64,000 nucleotides of DNA from Bacillaceae bacterium SAS-127 (GCA_002261155.1 NKXN01000062.1:1-64000); one strand, 5' to 3'. Shown: positions 1-8,295, counted from the first letter of the stretch. Made by a program: numbers and translations. The notes: generated by a model not told the origin, from the letters alone.

Positions 1-190
1 TACGGTGGCAGCAAGTTATCGAGAGACGCCTTGCGTCAAGACCACTGCTTCTGTATGGGAGCGTCAGTCCCCGAGAAAGACGAGGGTGTCGTGTACACCT
101 ATGGACATCGTCCAGCTTCCGAATTCTAGGGGATCGACAAGAAACCCCTACCTCAAAAGTGTGAAGTGATAGGTGGGGGAGGTTCATTAG
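1..190 (+). mobile_element. Right end of an IS200/IS605-type element with omegaRNA-like 3' region
   Basis: No convincing protein is read here; all three plus frames stop within about 180 bases and none resembles the C terminus of TnpB. A stem is visible with CCCCTACCT at 145-153 and AGGTGGGGG at 171-179 (one G-T wobble), followed at once by AGGTTCA ending at 186. A GC-balanced structured stretch and a GAATTCTAGGGGATCGACAA segment precede it. From memory, this arrangement is typical of the right ends of Bacillus and Geobacillus tnpB elements, where the RNA scaffold ends at the element boundary and the flanking DNA serves as guide. The tnpB gene itself would lie left of the window. The exact boundary near 186 is inferred. 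Confidence 0.55.
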
Positions 191-371
191 GAAGGTTATG
201 ATGGATCATTGACTTAAATCAAGAGTGTAAATGATTTTCTTGCACTATGAACTTTATGTTGCGAAGGTCGAACAAGTATTTCCATTGCCATAAGGGGCTG
301 TCACATATTATACATCGGTGTTTTGGGGAACAATGAATGGTTTTAGTGTATAAGCTATAAAAAATAAATAT

Positions 372-408
372 GAGCCAAACTCTTGTCAGTCATGAGTTTG
401 GCTCTTTT
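372..408. terminator. Bidirectional-looking terminator downstream of the spore-surface gene
   Basis: GAGCCAAACTC at 372-382 pairs with GAGTTTGGCTC at 394-404. It is followed by TTTTG on the plus strand and by an AT-rich tract on the minus strand. It sits 40 bases past the end of the minus-strand gene at 447, so it most likely ends that transcript. The remaining 190-370 stretch shows no gene that I recognise. Confidence 0.6.
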
Positions 409-446
409 GTTAACTTCCTAAAAGATTCGTATGGATATTTATTCAT

Positions 447-1155
447 TTAAACTGGGTCAACTGGAAGTAGACGGGTGAACTGATGATGAAGTACCGTATT
501 TCCTGATTGGATGATCCCAGCTAGAGCGTTGATTCCCCATGTATTCACTCTTACTGGATCAACTGGGAGTATCGGATCAGCTGGGGCGATTGGATCAACC
601 GGAAGGGTCACTCGTACTACGTAAATAGGATCATTTGGAAAAATAGAATTAGGCGGCCAAGCTTGAATGCTGAAGAGCTGTCTTGCTGGGATGGTAAACG
701 TAAACGGTGAGAGGACAGGGAGAAACCCTGCAGGTGGGTAAAAGAGCTCTTCGCCATTTTGGATTGTGATTTCTCCATCTTCTGGTTCATTCACGATTTC
801 TCCGCAAAGGAACCCAAACTTCGGAAACTCCTCAGGGGGGGCACATGTTTTGCCAATTCTGAATTGAGACGGTGACCGTTTGCTGGGAGTCCGTGACATT
901 TAGAACGGACACTTGAATGAAGTCGGTACCACCGTTTCGGAATAACGGTCCTGATGTGACCGTTACGTTGCCACCAATTCCATTTGGCGGAGGATTAAAG
1001 ATTGAATTTACATTAATTGTTGAAGTTATATTAGTTGTTGGATTAAACGTATTGGTATTTCTCGGATTATTTGTGATTCGGTTGATGTTTGTGTTCTTCG
1101 TTGGACAGCAGCATGGATGTTGCTGACACTTTGGACAAGTTTTTGGATGATTCAA
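447..1155 (-). pseudogene. Spore-surface/exosporium-like protein, frameshifted at a G7 run
   Basis: Two overlapping minus-strand frames join into one protein of about 235 residues if the run of seven G at 835-841 is read as six. The first part (1155 to 832) starts with TTG behind an AAAGGAATG sequence, has a Cys-rich segment (CPKCQQHPCCC) and an Asn-rich module NRITNNPRNTNTFNPT, then the start of a beta-strand-rich domain. The second part (899 to 447) continues that domain, has repeated PVDP/APADP units near residues 110-125 of that frame, and ends near NTVLHHQFTRL. The layout resembles exosporium and other spore-surface proteins of Bacillus, but this is a resemblance only. The neighbour at 1188 shares the N-terminal module. 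The shift could be a base-calling error, gene decay or a phase-variable tract. Confidence 0.6.
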
Positions 1156-1187
1156 TAGGTAAACATTCCTTTCTTTTGGTTTATACC

Positions 1188-1889
1188 TTATGGGTTGGCG
1201 CTCATTTCAGCACCAGTGAAAATGACAGGTCCAACGACAGTGGCATTCCCTTCAGATAGGGTGTGTGCTCTCAAACGGTATTCAACCAGTTGTACTTCTT
1301 GTGTGAGAATAGGCGTTTCATCGACAAAGGTAAAACTGGTTGTGACAGCCACATCAAATTGATCTGCTTTATCCGATGTTGAAAAGATTGTTTCTTCAGT
1401 TCCGCCTGGTCTTGTACGAGTGATAAAAAAATGCACAATCGGTTCGCCTGAAGTCGAGAGCCATCCTATTGTGCCATTTAGCCAAACTCGATCAGTGATC
1501 TGATCGATCGCTAATCGTACCTTCGCTAACTCAACGTTATTCGGAGAATCAGGAAGTTCTATATCGGCCGAAAGGGTTTGTGTAAATGGTTGGTCAGCAT
1601 CAAATTTTGTAAGCAATCCCTGTTTTCCATTCACGGGTGTAGGGGGAAGATTGATGATTGGACTGACATTGATCGTTGGATTAAATGTATTCGTATTGGT
1701 GGGATTGTTTTGGATTCGGTTATTATTTTCACTATCCGTTGGACAACATAAACCTTGAGACCCAGGCGGTTCAGGAGAAGCCTTTTGGGATGTTGTTGAT
1801 TTCGCCATGTTGCATTTTGGTAGGTTTTTAGATTTGGGATAGCAACGACATAGATCATCGCAAAAACCACAATTCGAGCAAAATTCCAT
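1188..1889 (-). CDS. Cys-rich, Asn-repeat spore-surface-like protein
   Basis: A 233-residue protein. The N terminus is cysteine-rich (CSNCGFCDDLCRC), suited to metal binding or disulfide cross-linking. Near residues 56-75 it carries NRIQNNPTNTNTFNPT, almost the same module as in the frameshifted gene downstream. The C-terminal half (about 95-233) is strand-rich and ends in VVGPVIFTGAEMSANP, a pattern I associate with jelly-roll exosporium proteins of Bacillus. There is no signal peptide, as expected for proteins assembled on the spore from the mother cell. The start follows GAGAGGTGGTGTTTC. No enzymatic function is suggested. The assignment as a spore-layer protein is inference from composition and neighbours. 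Confidence 0.6.
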   Translation of the reverse strand: MEFCSNCGFCDDLCRCYPKSKNLPKCNMAKSTTSQKASPEPPGSQGLCCPTDSENNNRIQNNPTNTNTFNPTINVSPIINLPPTPVNGKQGLLTKFDADQPFTQTLSADIELPDSPNNVELAKVRLAIDQITDRVWLNGTIGWLSTSGEPIVHFFITRTRPGGTEETIFSTSDKADQFDVAVTTSFTFVDETPILTQEVQLVEYRLRAHTLSEGNATVVGPVIFTGAEMSANP

Positions 1890-2202
1890 GAAACACCACC
1901 TCTCTATTCTTAAGGAGTCAATACTAGTCTATTCAATAGGATGATAACTTGAATCCGCATTTATAGCGGGAAACAGAAAAGGGTTCTACCTAAATATTAT
2001 TTCGTAAAGAACGTTATAGAGCATTATTACAGAAATGATCTTATTTAATAAACGGATAGTGCATTTCGGGAAAGTATACTTACTCCTTTTTGATTAAGAT
2101 GAAAGGAGATGTAAAAATCATGAAAAATGTTGTTCAACGCCTTATTGTATCCATAGTCATTTAGATCATTTTTCGCTTTGGGGAGCAATGAACTATTTAT
2201 CT
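1890..2202. other. Intergenic stretch with a tiny plus-strand reading frame
   Basis: Between the divergent-looking ends of two minus-strand genes I see only AT-rich DNA and one short frame at 2120-2164 (MKNVVQRLIVSIVI, 14 codons) with a good ribosome binding site, GAAAGGAGATG. It stops at TAG and the sequence after it in the same frame soon stops again. It could be a small hydrophobic peptide, a truncated gene or chance. Confidence 0.35.
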
Positions 2203-2737
2203 TTATGTTCTTTTTTCAAACCATCCAAAAGCAACTTCTGCCTCAATGATTTCAGTATTGGGTGAAATTAAAAAAATAATAAATGATCCGCCATCTTCAA
2301 AAATGTATTTTCCATCCTCGTCACTTGTTAACGTGCTTTGTGGTGGTACAATTCGCTTAAATACATTGACTCCTTTTTGTGGAACCCCGTCAACGAGCTC
2401 TGCGAATTTAATGTTTACTTTTTCTTGGAAGAGGAGAAAGGGCGGTATTGGCAGGAGATACTTTATTGGAAGTCATGGCTGTACCGGGTAGTATGGGGTT
2501 AAACCAAATTTCAGCTGTAAAAGGTTGACTAGAATGATTGGTAATGGTAAATGCATTGACAAATAAATCTACATTTGAATAACAAGGGTTAACTAAGCCT
2601 CCCCAAGCATTTTTTCCATTCCCTAACTGAATCGTTTCGGTTTGCCCAACAAAATATTTTCCTTGTAAAGATTGAAATAAAGGATTAGGTATGTCGACAG
2701 CTTTAATAAATTGATCATTTTGGTTCCATTTTGACAT
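2203..2737 (-). pseudogene. DUF6143 family protein, frameshifted
   Basis: The first frame (2737 to 2408) gives about 100 residues with YFVGQTETIQLGNGKNAWGG and PFTAEIWFNP, which I recognise as the N-terminal half of the DUF6143 family in Bacillus. It then breaks at a run of five T near 2425. The C-terminal half continues in another minus frame, from KVNIKFAELVDGVPQKGVNV through an IVPP segment to FIIFLISP and AFGWFEKRT, with a TAA at 2203-2205. Dropping one base (or adding two) in the A run of the minus strand restores a protein of about 177 residues. The family has no established function that I know of. Its place beside spore-surface genes suggests a spore or envelope role. The start is well supported by AAAGGAGGAATTTTTGC. 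Confidence 0.75.
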
Positions 2738-2963
2738 GCAAAAATTCCTCCTTTACTAATAAAGTGTATGTATGGTGGTTGATAATGCTTGGATAAGTGT
2801 GGGGTTTTGGGGGGATTTCTTTTTTATTTTTAGCGGTGGTCATTAAAAAGTGCTCCAATTGAAGGTGTCTTTCATCCTCGTTCCTGTGCCGCTTTGTATA
2901 AATTCGTGTGTATCGGTAAAGGAGTGGCTTCCCAAATAACAGTATCCTCTCTATTATCAGAAA
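2738..2963. other. Intergenic stretch upstream of the DUF6143 gene
   Basis: It holds the ribosome binding site of the DUF6143 gene and presumably its promoter. A 100-codon frame reads through it on the minus strand from 3017, but it crosses a terminator hairpin and overlaps the DUF6143 start, so I do not treat it as a gene. Nothing else is seen. Confidence 0.5.
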
Positions 2964-3005
2964 GAACCCCTCAAAAGTCAGTTTTAATGATTTTTGAGGG
3001 GGTTC
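2964..3005 (-). terminator. Terminator hairpin for the minus-strand two-component operon
   Basis: GAACCCCTCAAAA at 2964-2976 pairs with TTTTTGAGGGGGTTC at 2991-3005 with one extra base. On the minus strand the stem is followed by TTTCT. It lies downstream of the response-regulator gene and the acetyltransferase remnant and would end transcription coming from 7391. Confidence 0.5.
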
Positions 3006-3041
3006 GTCTATTAGCACAAGAACTTAAAATAAGATCGTGAC

Positions 3042-3155
3042 TTATTGAGCACCTTCAGCTAGCATTGCATCTAACTTCTTTTTTACCGATAACCACTCAC
3101 TGTCAATAATACTGTAGAAAACAGAGTCTCGGAATGTTCCATCTATTTCTTCCTC
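3042..3155 (-). pseudogene. C-terminal remnant of a GNAT acetyltransferase
   Basis: Directly after the response-regulator stop, another minus frame reads EEIDGTFRDSVFYSIIDSEW followed by about 15 residues ending MLAEGAQ. The pattern FRDSVFYSIIDSEW is the usual last strand and helix of RimJ/RimL-type GNAT N-acetyltransferases. There is no room for the rest of the domain (about 150 residues): the frame has a TGA at 3156-3158 and the upstream DNA is the intact regulator gene. It is a leftover from a rearrangement or deletion. The overlap with the regulator's last 13 bases suggests that the join lies at or near that stop. Confidence 0.6.
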
Positions 3156-4570
3156 TCATTCAACAAATACCTTAACTGCCTCGTACTAATCCCTAGTCGT
3201 TTCGCTGCTTCCTTTCGATTGCCGAGTGTGTCTTTTAGCGATTTCGTAATAAAGGCTTTCATGGCTTCGCTTTCCAACTGCTTGATTTTCTGCTGGATTT
3301 CGTCAAGCTTCATTTCTTGTGGGCTGTTCCAAGCGTCTAATAGCTGTTGCTGCCACGTTTGTACATAGCTTTCAAAGCTTGGTGTCGGTAGCGGCATGGA
3401 AGTAGAAGCAGCTACTGGGCGGCGAAGTAATTTTTCAGGAAGCAGTTCTGGTGGGATGATCGTCATTTCACCGTCCGCTAAGGCGATCGTTCGTTTGAGG
3501 ACATTTACAAGCTCCCGAACATTTCCTGGCCAGTCATAGTTACAAAGGATGGCCATTGCTTCTTCGGAAAAATGGAGGGGAACTTTCGCTTGTGTAAAAT
3601 AAAAATCAATAAACTTAGGGATGTCCTCAATCCTTTCTCTTAATGGAGGGATCGTCAATTTAATGACATCTAGTCGATAGAGCAAGTCTTCGCGGAATTT
3701 TTTTTCTTGGACCGCCTCATGTAAATCGACATGTGTTGCCGCAATTAAGCGAGTATGCGTCCGCTCAGTGACTTCGCTTCCGACTTTCATATATTCGCCT
3801 GTTTCTAATACACGCAATAACTTCACTTGGACGGAAGAGGAGGCCTCACCAATTTCATCAAGAAATAACGTTCCTTTGGAGGCGAGTTCAAAATAACCTT
3901 TACGATCCTTTAACGCTCCTGTAAAAGCACCTTTCGTATGTCCAAACAATTCGCTTTCTAATAAATGCTCGGAAATGGCGCCACAGTTAATACCAACAAA
4001 GTGTTCCTTCGCTCGTTTGCTAGCTTCATGGATAAAATGAGCGAGCACTTCTTTCCCAGTACCCGTTTCTCCTTGAATGAGTACGGTCATATTTTTTTGT
4101 GAAAACTTATAAGCGAGCATAAATAATTGTCTTATTTGCGAATTATTTCCGATAAAGCAGTTTAACTCGTTCGCGATATATAGGGCATCTTGATGAGAGG
4201 AGGGAAGCTGAGTGTCGATTAATTGCTCAGCTAGCCGCTCAATGTCCTCGATTTCCTCAAACGGCTTCTCAATAAAATCACTCGCTCCAATTTGAATCGC
4301 TTCGACCGCCATTTTGACGGTGCTATATCCAGTCATAATGACGGACTGACAATGAGGCTGAGCTGCTTTTAATGTACGTAAAATATCTAACCCATTTCGA
4401 TCGGGCAACCGAACATCAATAAAAGCTAGATCAAAACGTTGATCCGTGATCAATTGATCAAATTCTTTACCGCTCACTCCATGAGTGACTTTATGCCCTT
4501 TGTCCTCGAGCAAATGAGTGAGAAAGCGGCCTACTTCTATTTCATCATCAATAATTAAAATTTGTGCCAT
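3143..4570 (-). CDS. NtrC-family sigma-54-dependent response regulator
   Basis: 475 residues in the classic three-domain order. A receiver domain covers about 1-120, with the phosphorylatable Asp52 in FIDVRLPD and a conserved Lys in IEKPF. A AAA+ sigma-54 activation domain covers about 140-370, with Walker A GETGTGKE and the sigma-54-contacting loop GAFTGA. A Fis-type helix-turn-helix lies at the C terminus (NRKEAAKRLGISTRQLRYLL). It is the last gene of a three-gene operon behind an alcohol dehydrogenase and its cognate soluble kinase (33-base gap). It should activate -24/-12 promoters after phosphorylation. I did not find such a promoter in the 101 bases upstream of the operon, so its target is probably elsewhere. 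Confidence 0.92.
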   Translation of the reverse strand: MAQILIIDDEIEVGRFLTHLLEDKGHKVTHGVSGKEFDQLITDQRFDLAFIDVRLPDRNGLDILRTLKAAQPHCQSVIMTGYSTVKMAVEAIQIGASDFIEKPFEEIEDIERLAEQLIDTQLPSSHQDALYIANELNCFIGNNSQIRQLFMLAYKFSQKNMTVLIQGETGTGKEVLAHFIHEASKRAKEHFVGINCGAISEHLLESELFGHTKGAFTGALKDRKGYFELASKGTLFLDEIGEASSSVQVKLLRVLETGEYMKVGSEVTERTHTRLIAATHVDLHEAVQEKKFREDLLYRLDVIKLTIPPLRERIEDIPKFIDFYFTQAKVPLHFSEEAMAILCNYDWPGNVRELVNVLKRTIALADGEMTIIPPELLPEKLLRRPVAASTSMPLPTPSFESYVQTWQQQLLDAWNSPQEMKLDEIQQKIKQLESEAMKAFITKSLKDTLGNRKEAAKRLGISTRQLRYLLNERKK

Positions 4571-4603
4571 CGTTTCACCTGCTTTTCTAAAGATGAGAAG
4601 GGA

Positions 4604-6238
4604 TTATGTACATGGAAGTAACAATTGAAAACGACTGCCAACTCCAGGTTCACTGGTGACCGTCAATGTCCCACCATGGGCTTCCGCAATGCCAAGGCTA
4701 ACAGATAAGCCAAGACCTGTACCATGGATCGCTGATTTCGTCGTAAAAAAAGGGCTGAATATTTCGGTTGTTCGCGCTGGATCTATGCCACAGCCATTAT
4801 CCTCGACAATCAATGATATCCACTGTTTTCCTTCGTGTTCCGTTGACTTCGTTTCAATGAGAATTATTTTTTCGTTTTCTATCTCTGACAATGCATCTTT
4901 CGCATTAATTAAAAGGTTTAAGACGATTTGTCCAATTTGTTGAACACTTCCTTCAATGAACGGTAAATTTTGTTGTAATACCATCTGAATACAAATATTT
5001 TCTTTTCGAATCTGGTTGCCGACAAGACTTAATGCTTGTTCCGATGCTTCATTGACCGAGCATTGTTCAAACAGCAATTCATCTTGCCTTGAAAATGTAA
5101 GCAAGCTACGAATAATGTTGCGGCAGCGAATGCCACATTGATGAATATCCGTTAATAGGTCATACGTTCGATCATCTTCAAATTGCTTTCGCAACAGCAA
5201 CTGAGCATTGCCTAAAATAGCGGTTAACGGATTGTTTAATTCATGAGCCACTCCAGCAGCCATCTCGCCAAGCGCCGCTAGTTTTCCTGAATGGAGTAGT
5301 TGCGCTTCAAAGCGCCGCTTTTCGGTAAAATCCTTCAAGTAAATGATCACGGCGTAGAGGGCGCCAGAGTCATTGAAAATGGGAAAGCAGGAGCATGCCA
5401 TGACTTTTTCCTGTAACATTAATTCACCATCGATGGGAGTCTCGCTTTCCATACATTGCTTGAAAAAGTTCGTTTCCGCTAATGGGAACAATAGCTCCTC
5501 AATGGAGTGCTGTTTGAACGATTTTTCTTGAAAGAATTGCTTAGCTGATTGATTGTATTGTAAAATCCGTCCGGTTAAATCGACAACAAAAATGACGTCT
5601 GATACTGCTCGGAACGTTTCTTCCCATTGTTGATGACTACTGAGCACTTCATTGTAAAGCCGCGCATTTTCAATACAAACCGCAATTTGGTCGGAAAGTT
5701 GTTCGAAAAAAACTTGATCTGATGAATTATTCCAGCCCTTTTCTTTTCCTCCCAAAGTTAATACGCCAATAATATGGCCTTTGCTAATTAAGGGGAATAC
5801 CCAAACACCAGCAACCTGTAATAAAGACAAGGCTTCTTCTTCAAAATAAGTGCCACTTCTATCATCTATTTCGTAATAGCAAGGTTGACCGCTCTTTAGC
5901 GCAAGCCAATAAAGTGAGTCGCTTTTTGGTAAAATGCTATTGGGTGATAATACAACGGAATCAGCAGGGTACACGTTAGATAACACTAAGTCATTGCCGT
6001 TATATAATGACAGGCTGACCCGTTTAATGGGAAAGATCGTTTGCAGCTTATCCATAATATGTTTCAACATCTCATCCATCGACATATCGATATTAAAGCT
6101 CTTCGTCACATCGTTAATGATCTCGAGCTGCATGTTCTTCTTCTGTAGTTCATTTACGGTTTTTTTCAGTTCGGTATAATAGCTTTTTTTCGAGGACTGA
6201 ACGCCTGTCAATAAGTTGATCATTTCTTTTCTGTTCAT
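4604..6238 (-). CDS. Soluble GAF-PAS sensor histidine kinase
   Basis: 544 residues without membrane segments. A coiled coil lies at about 15-45, a GAF domain at about 50-200 and a PAS domain at about 205-310. The HisKA domain has the phospho-accepting His in AGVAHELNNPLTAILGN (about residue 332). The HATPase domain shows N, G1 and G2 motifs: LLINAKDAL, VEDNGCGIDP and GTGLGLS. It should phosphorylate the NtrC-family regulator encoded next. The GAF and PAS domains imply an intracellular signal, such as a small molecule or redox state. It starts 10 bases after the dehydrogenase gene behind AGGGAGGGCGCC, so the two are cotranscribed. Confidence 0.9.
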   Translation of the reverse strand: MNRKEMINLLTGVQSSKKSYYTELKKTVNELQKKNMQLEIINDVTKSFNIDMSMDEMLKHIMDKLQTIFPIKRVSLSLYNGNDLVLSNVYPADSVVLSPNSILPKSDSLYWLALKSGQPCYYEIDDRSGTYFEEEALSLLQVAGVWVFPLISKGHIIGVLTLGGKEKGWNNSSDQVFFEQLSDQIAVCIENARLYNEVLSSHQQWEETFRAVSDVIFVVDLTGRILQYNQSAKQFFQEKSFKQHSIEELLFPLAETNFFKQCMESETPIDGELMLQEKVMACSCFPIFNDSGALYAVIIYLKDFTEKRRFEAQLLHSGKLAALGEMAAGVAHELNNPLTAILGNAQLLLRKQFEDDRTYDLLTDIHQCGIRCRNIIRSLLTFSRQDELLFEQCSVNEASEQALSLVGNQIRKENICIQMVLQQNLPFIEGSVQQIGQIVLNLLINAKDALSEIENEKIILIETKSTEHEGKQWISLIVEDNGCGIDPARTTEIFSPFFTTKSAIHGTGLGLSVSLGIAEAHGGTLTVTSEPGVGSRFQLLLPCT

Positions 6239-6248
6239 GGCGCCCTCC

Positions 6249-7391
6249 CTAAAACCCTTTTCTTAATAATTCCTCGACTTGTTTCGCGTGAATGTCCCGA
6301 GGGTTCGTAATCATGCAAGCATCTTGTAGAGCGACTTTAGCCATCGTTTCAATGGCGGACTCTTCAAATCCCATATCCGACAAACGTTGAGGGGCGCCAA
6401 TATCTAAAGAGAGCCGTTTCACATGAGCAATCGCTTTTTTTCCGGCTTCTTCAGCTGATAATCCCCGAATGTCTTCACCTAATAGTTGAGCAATCTCCAT
6501 AAATTTTTTCGGAGCGGCCAGGAAGTTAAATTCCATCACATATGGAAGTAAGACGGAGTTCACATCGCCATGGAGCATCGGGTATTTCCCGCCAATCGCA
6601 TGGGACATTGCATGTACCGCTCCTAAAATCGCATTAGAAAAAGCAAGACCCGCCTGCAAACTAGCCATCGCCATTTTTTCCTTCGCCTCTTTATTGTGTT
6701 GAGACGCAACGGAAGGGCGTAAATATTCAGCGACAAGCATCATCGCGTTTTTTGCTTGCACATCGGTTAATGGTGTCGCCGCTAAACTAACAAATGATTC
6801 AATCGCATGTGTCAACACATCAAGTCCAGTAGAGGCAGTTAATTTGGCGTTTTTCGTCGTTAATGTTTCAGGGTCAATTAAGGCGATATCCGGCACTAGT
6901 GATTTAGAAACGATCGTCATCTTTTTTTCCCTTTTTGAATCAACAATTACAGAAAATTGAGATACTTCGGAGCCGGATCCAGCTGTCGTTGGAACCATCA
7001 CAAGCGGGGGAAGGGGAAGTTCGATGCGGTCGACTCCTTCATAATCGGAAATACTCCTGCCGTTTGAAACTAAGATAGCGACGGCTTTTGCTACATCAAT
7101 GACGCTTCCACCACCGACGCCAATAAGAGCGTCACATTCGTTATTTATATAAACATTTGCTCCTTTTTCTGCTTCAAAGTCTTTCGGGTTAATGGTAATA
7201 TCTTGATAACAAGCATAGCTCAAACCGGCATCGATACAGCTTTTGATGACGATTTCTAGCCAGCCGGCTTGAATAACGCCCTCATCAGCGACGATTAATA
7301 CTTTTTTGGCACCTAAACGGGAGCAGCATTCCCCAGTTTGATGGATGGCGCCATTGCCAAAAATGACTTCAGGCATCACAAATTTGTTCAT
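6249..7391 (-). CDS. Iron-containing alcohol dehydrogenase, ErcA-like
   Basis: 380 residues of the group III metal-dependent alcohol dehydrogenase family. The NAD-binding GGGSVIDVAKA and PTTAGSGSE segments are present. Metal ligands are in STGLDVLTHAIESF (Asp, His) and in the HAMSHAIGGKYPMLHGD region (two His). The N terminus (KFVMPEVIFGNGA) resembles the ErcA subgroup, which in Pseudomonas is tied genetically to two-component control of ethanol oxidation. The direct linkage here to a GAF-PAS kinase and a sigma-54 regulator fits a sensory or regulatory role as well as catalysis. The substrate cannot be told from sequence. The start follows a GGTAGGTG ribosome binding site. Confidence 0.85.
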   Translation of the reverse strand: MNKFVMPEVIFGNGAIHQTGECCSRLGAKKVLIVADEGVIQAGWLEIVIKSCIDAGLSYACYQDITINPKDFEAEKGANVYINNECDALIGVGGGSVIDVAKAVAILVSNGRSISDYEGVDRIELPLPPLVMVPTTAGSGSEVSQFSVIVDSKREKKMTIVSKSLVPDIALIDPETLTTKNAKLTASTGLDVLTHAIESFVSLAATPLTDVQAKNAMMLVAEYLRPSVASQHNKEAKEKMAMASLQAGLAFSNAILGAVHAMSHAIGGKYPMLHGDVNSVLLPYVMEFNFLAAPKKFMEIAQLLGEDIRGLSAEEAGKKAIAHVKRLSLDIGAPQRLSDMGFEESAIETMAKVALQDACMITNPRDIHAKQVEELLRKGF

Positions 7392-7492
7392 CTTAGTAGC
7401 ACCTACCTTTTATTCGTTGTTTATTCGCTATAATCACTGAAATTTCCTTTATGTTTTTGATAAAATTCGAGCTATTTTTAGGGGATGATGAT

Positions 7493-8263
7493 ATGTGTTT
7501 AATTAATTTTCAATTTCAACAGCACCCGAATTATAAATTAATTATTGCTGCCAACCGTGATGAATTTTTCGCTCGTCCGACAAAACGGGCTCACTTTTGG
7601 GAGGATGAGCCTCAACTATTAGCCGGGCGGGACTTAGAGAAAATGGGCACATGGCTTGGTGTGACGACATCAGGGAGATTTGCCGCATTAACCAATTTCC
7701 GTGATCCGACAGAATCAACGGAAGGAAAATGGTCACGTGGAGACATTGTTCGTTCGTTTTTAGGCGGAAGGATGGAAGCGGAAGGATTTTTGCAACGGTT
7801 AAGAGAGGATAAAACTCATTATCCCAGCTTTAATGTGATCGTCGGAACGGCTGATTCGCTGTGGTACTATAATAATCGGCAAGATGAGATCATTAAGGTT
7901 ACGCAAGGTACTCATAGTTTAAGTAATGCTTTTTTAAATACACCGTGGCCAAAAACAGAGCGAGGAAAGCAGAGTTTAGAGGCGTGTGTACATAATAAAA
8001 TGATTGTTGATGCCAATGGTTTATTTGCTTTCTTACAGTCTGAAGAACAGGCGGCGGATGAAGAGCTTCCGCAAACGGGTGTTTCTTTACAGTGGGAGCG
8101 GCTACTGTCTTCGATGTTTATTAACAGCGAACAGTACGGTACGCGCTCTTCTACGGTGTTGACGATTGATCGTAACGACTGCGTGCAGTTTATTGAGCGA
8201 ACGTATACGAATGGACGATGGACAGCAGAAGATCCATTTCATTTTGCAATCGAAAAAAAATGA
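7493..8263 (+). CDS. NRDE family (TANGO2-like) protein
   Basis: 256 residues when started at ATG 7493 rather than an upstream in-frame ATG at 7451. This start has AGGGGATGATGAT ahead of it and gives the family's conserved Met-Cys N terminus (MCLINF). The defining NRDE motif follows in AANRDEFFARPT. Members are distant relatives of Ntn hydrolases and of eukaryotic TANGO2; their biochemical function in bacteria is not settled. The segment SLSNAFLNTPWPKTERGK is also typical of the family. It is divergent from the dehydrogenase operon and converges on bioY, and the stop codon lies inside a shared terminator stem. Confidence 0.88.
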   Translation: MCLINFQFQQHPNYKLIIAANRDEFFARPTKRAHFWEDEPQLLAGRDLEKMGTWLGVTTSGRFAALTNFRDPTESTEGKWSRGDIVRSFLGGRMEAEGFLQRLREDKTHYPSFNVIVGTADSLWYYNNRQDEIIKVTQGTHSLSNAFLNTPWPKTERGKQSLEACVHNKMIVDANGLFAFLQSEEQAADEELPQTGVSLQWERLLSSMFINSEQYGTRSSTVLTIDRNDCVQFIERTYTNGRWTAEDPFHFAIEKK

Positions 8264-8292
8264 GGCTGATCCTTTTGGATGAGCCTCATTTC
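8258..8292. terminator. Bidirectional terminator between the NRDE gene and bioY
   Basis: AAATGAGGCT and AGCCTCATTT flank a GATCC TTTT GGATG inner stem. The stop codon of the plus-strand gene (8261-8263) is within the left arm, and bioY ends four bases past the right arm. A and T tracts lie on both sides. Confidence 0.75.
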
Positions 8293-8295
8293 ATA

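Noticed and set aside
285-345. Sequence around GGGGCTGTCACAT and CGGTGTTTTGGGGAA, reminiscent of ISL3-type element ends
   Set aside because: Only one end is seen, it matches from memory only in part, and no transposase is nearby.
917-1126. A hydrophobic plus-strand frame opposite the spore-surface gene
   Set aside because: It is the antisense reading of the Asn/Thr-rich module, which naturally gives Val/Leu/Phe codons on the other strand.
2715-3017. A 100-codon minus-strand reading frame
   Set aside because: It crosses a terminator hairpin, overlaps the start and ribosome binding site of the DUF6143 gene, has no recognisable domain and no good ribosome binding site.
4656-4943. Plus-strand frames opposite the kinase, dehydrogenase and cobalamin genes
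   Set aside because: They lie fully inside strongly supported genes, lack ribosome binding sites and show no family resemblance.
7392-7492. Sigma-54 promoter for the ErcA operon
   Set aside because: No GG/GC pair with proper -24/-12 spacing found; only AT-rich DNA with sigma-A-like hexamers.
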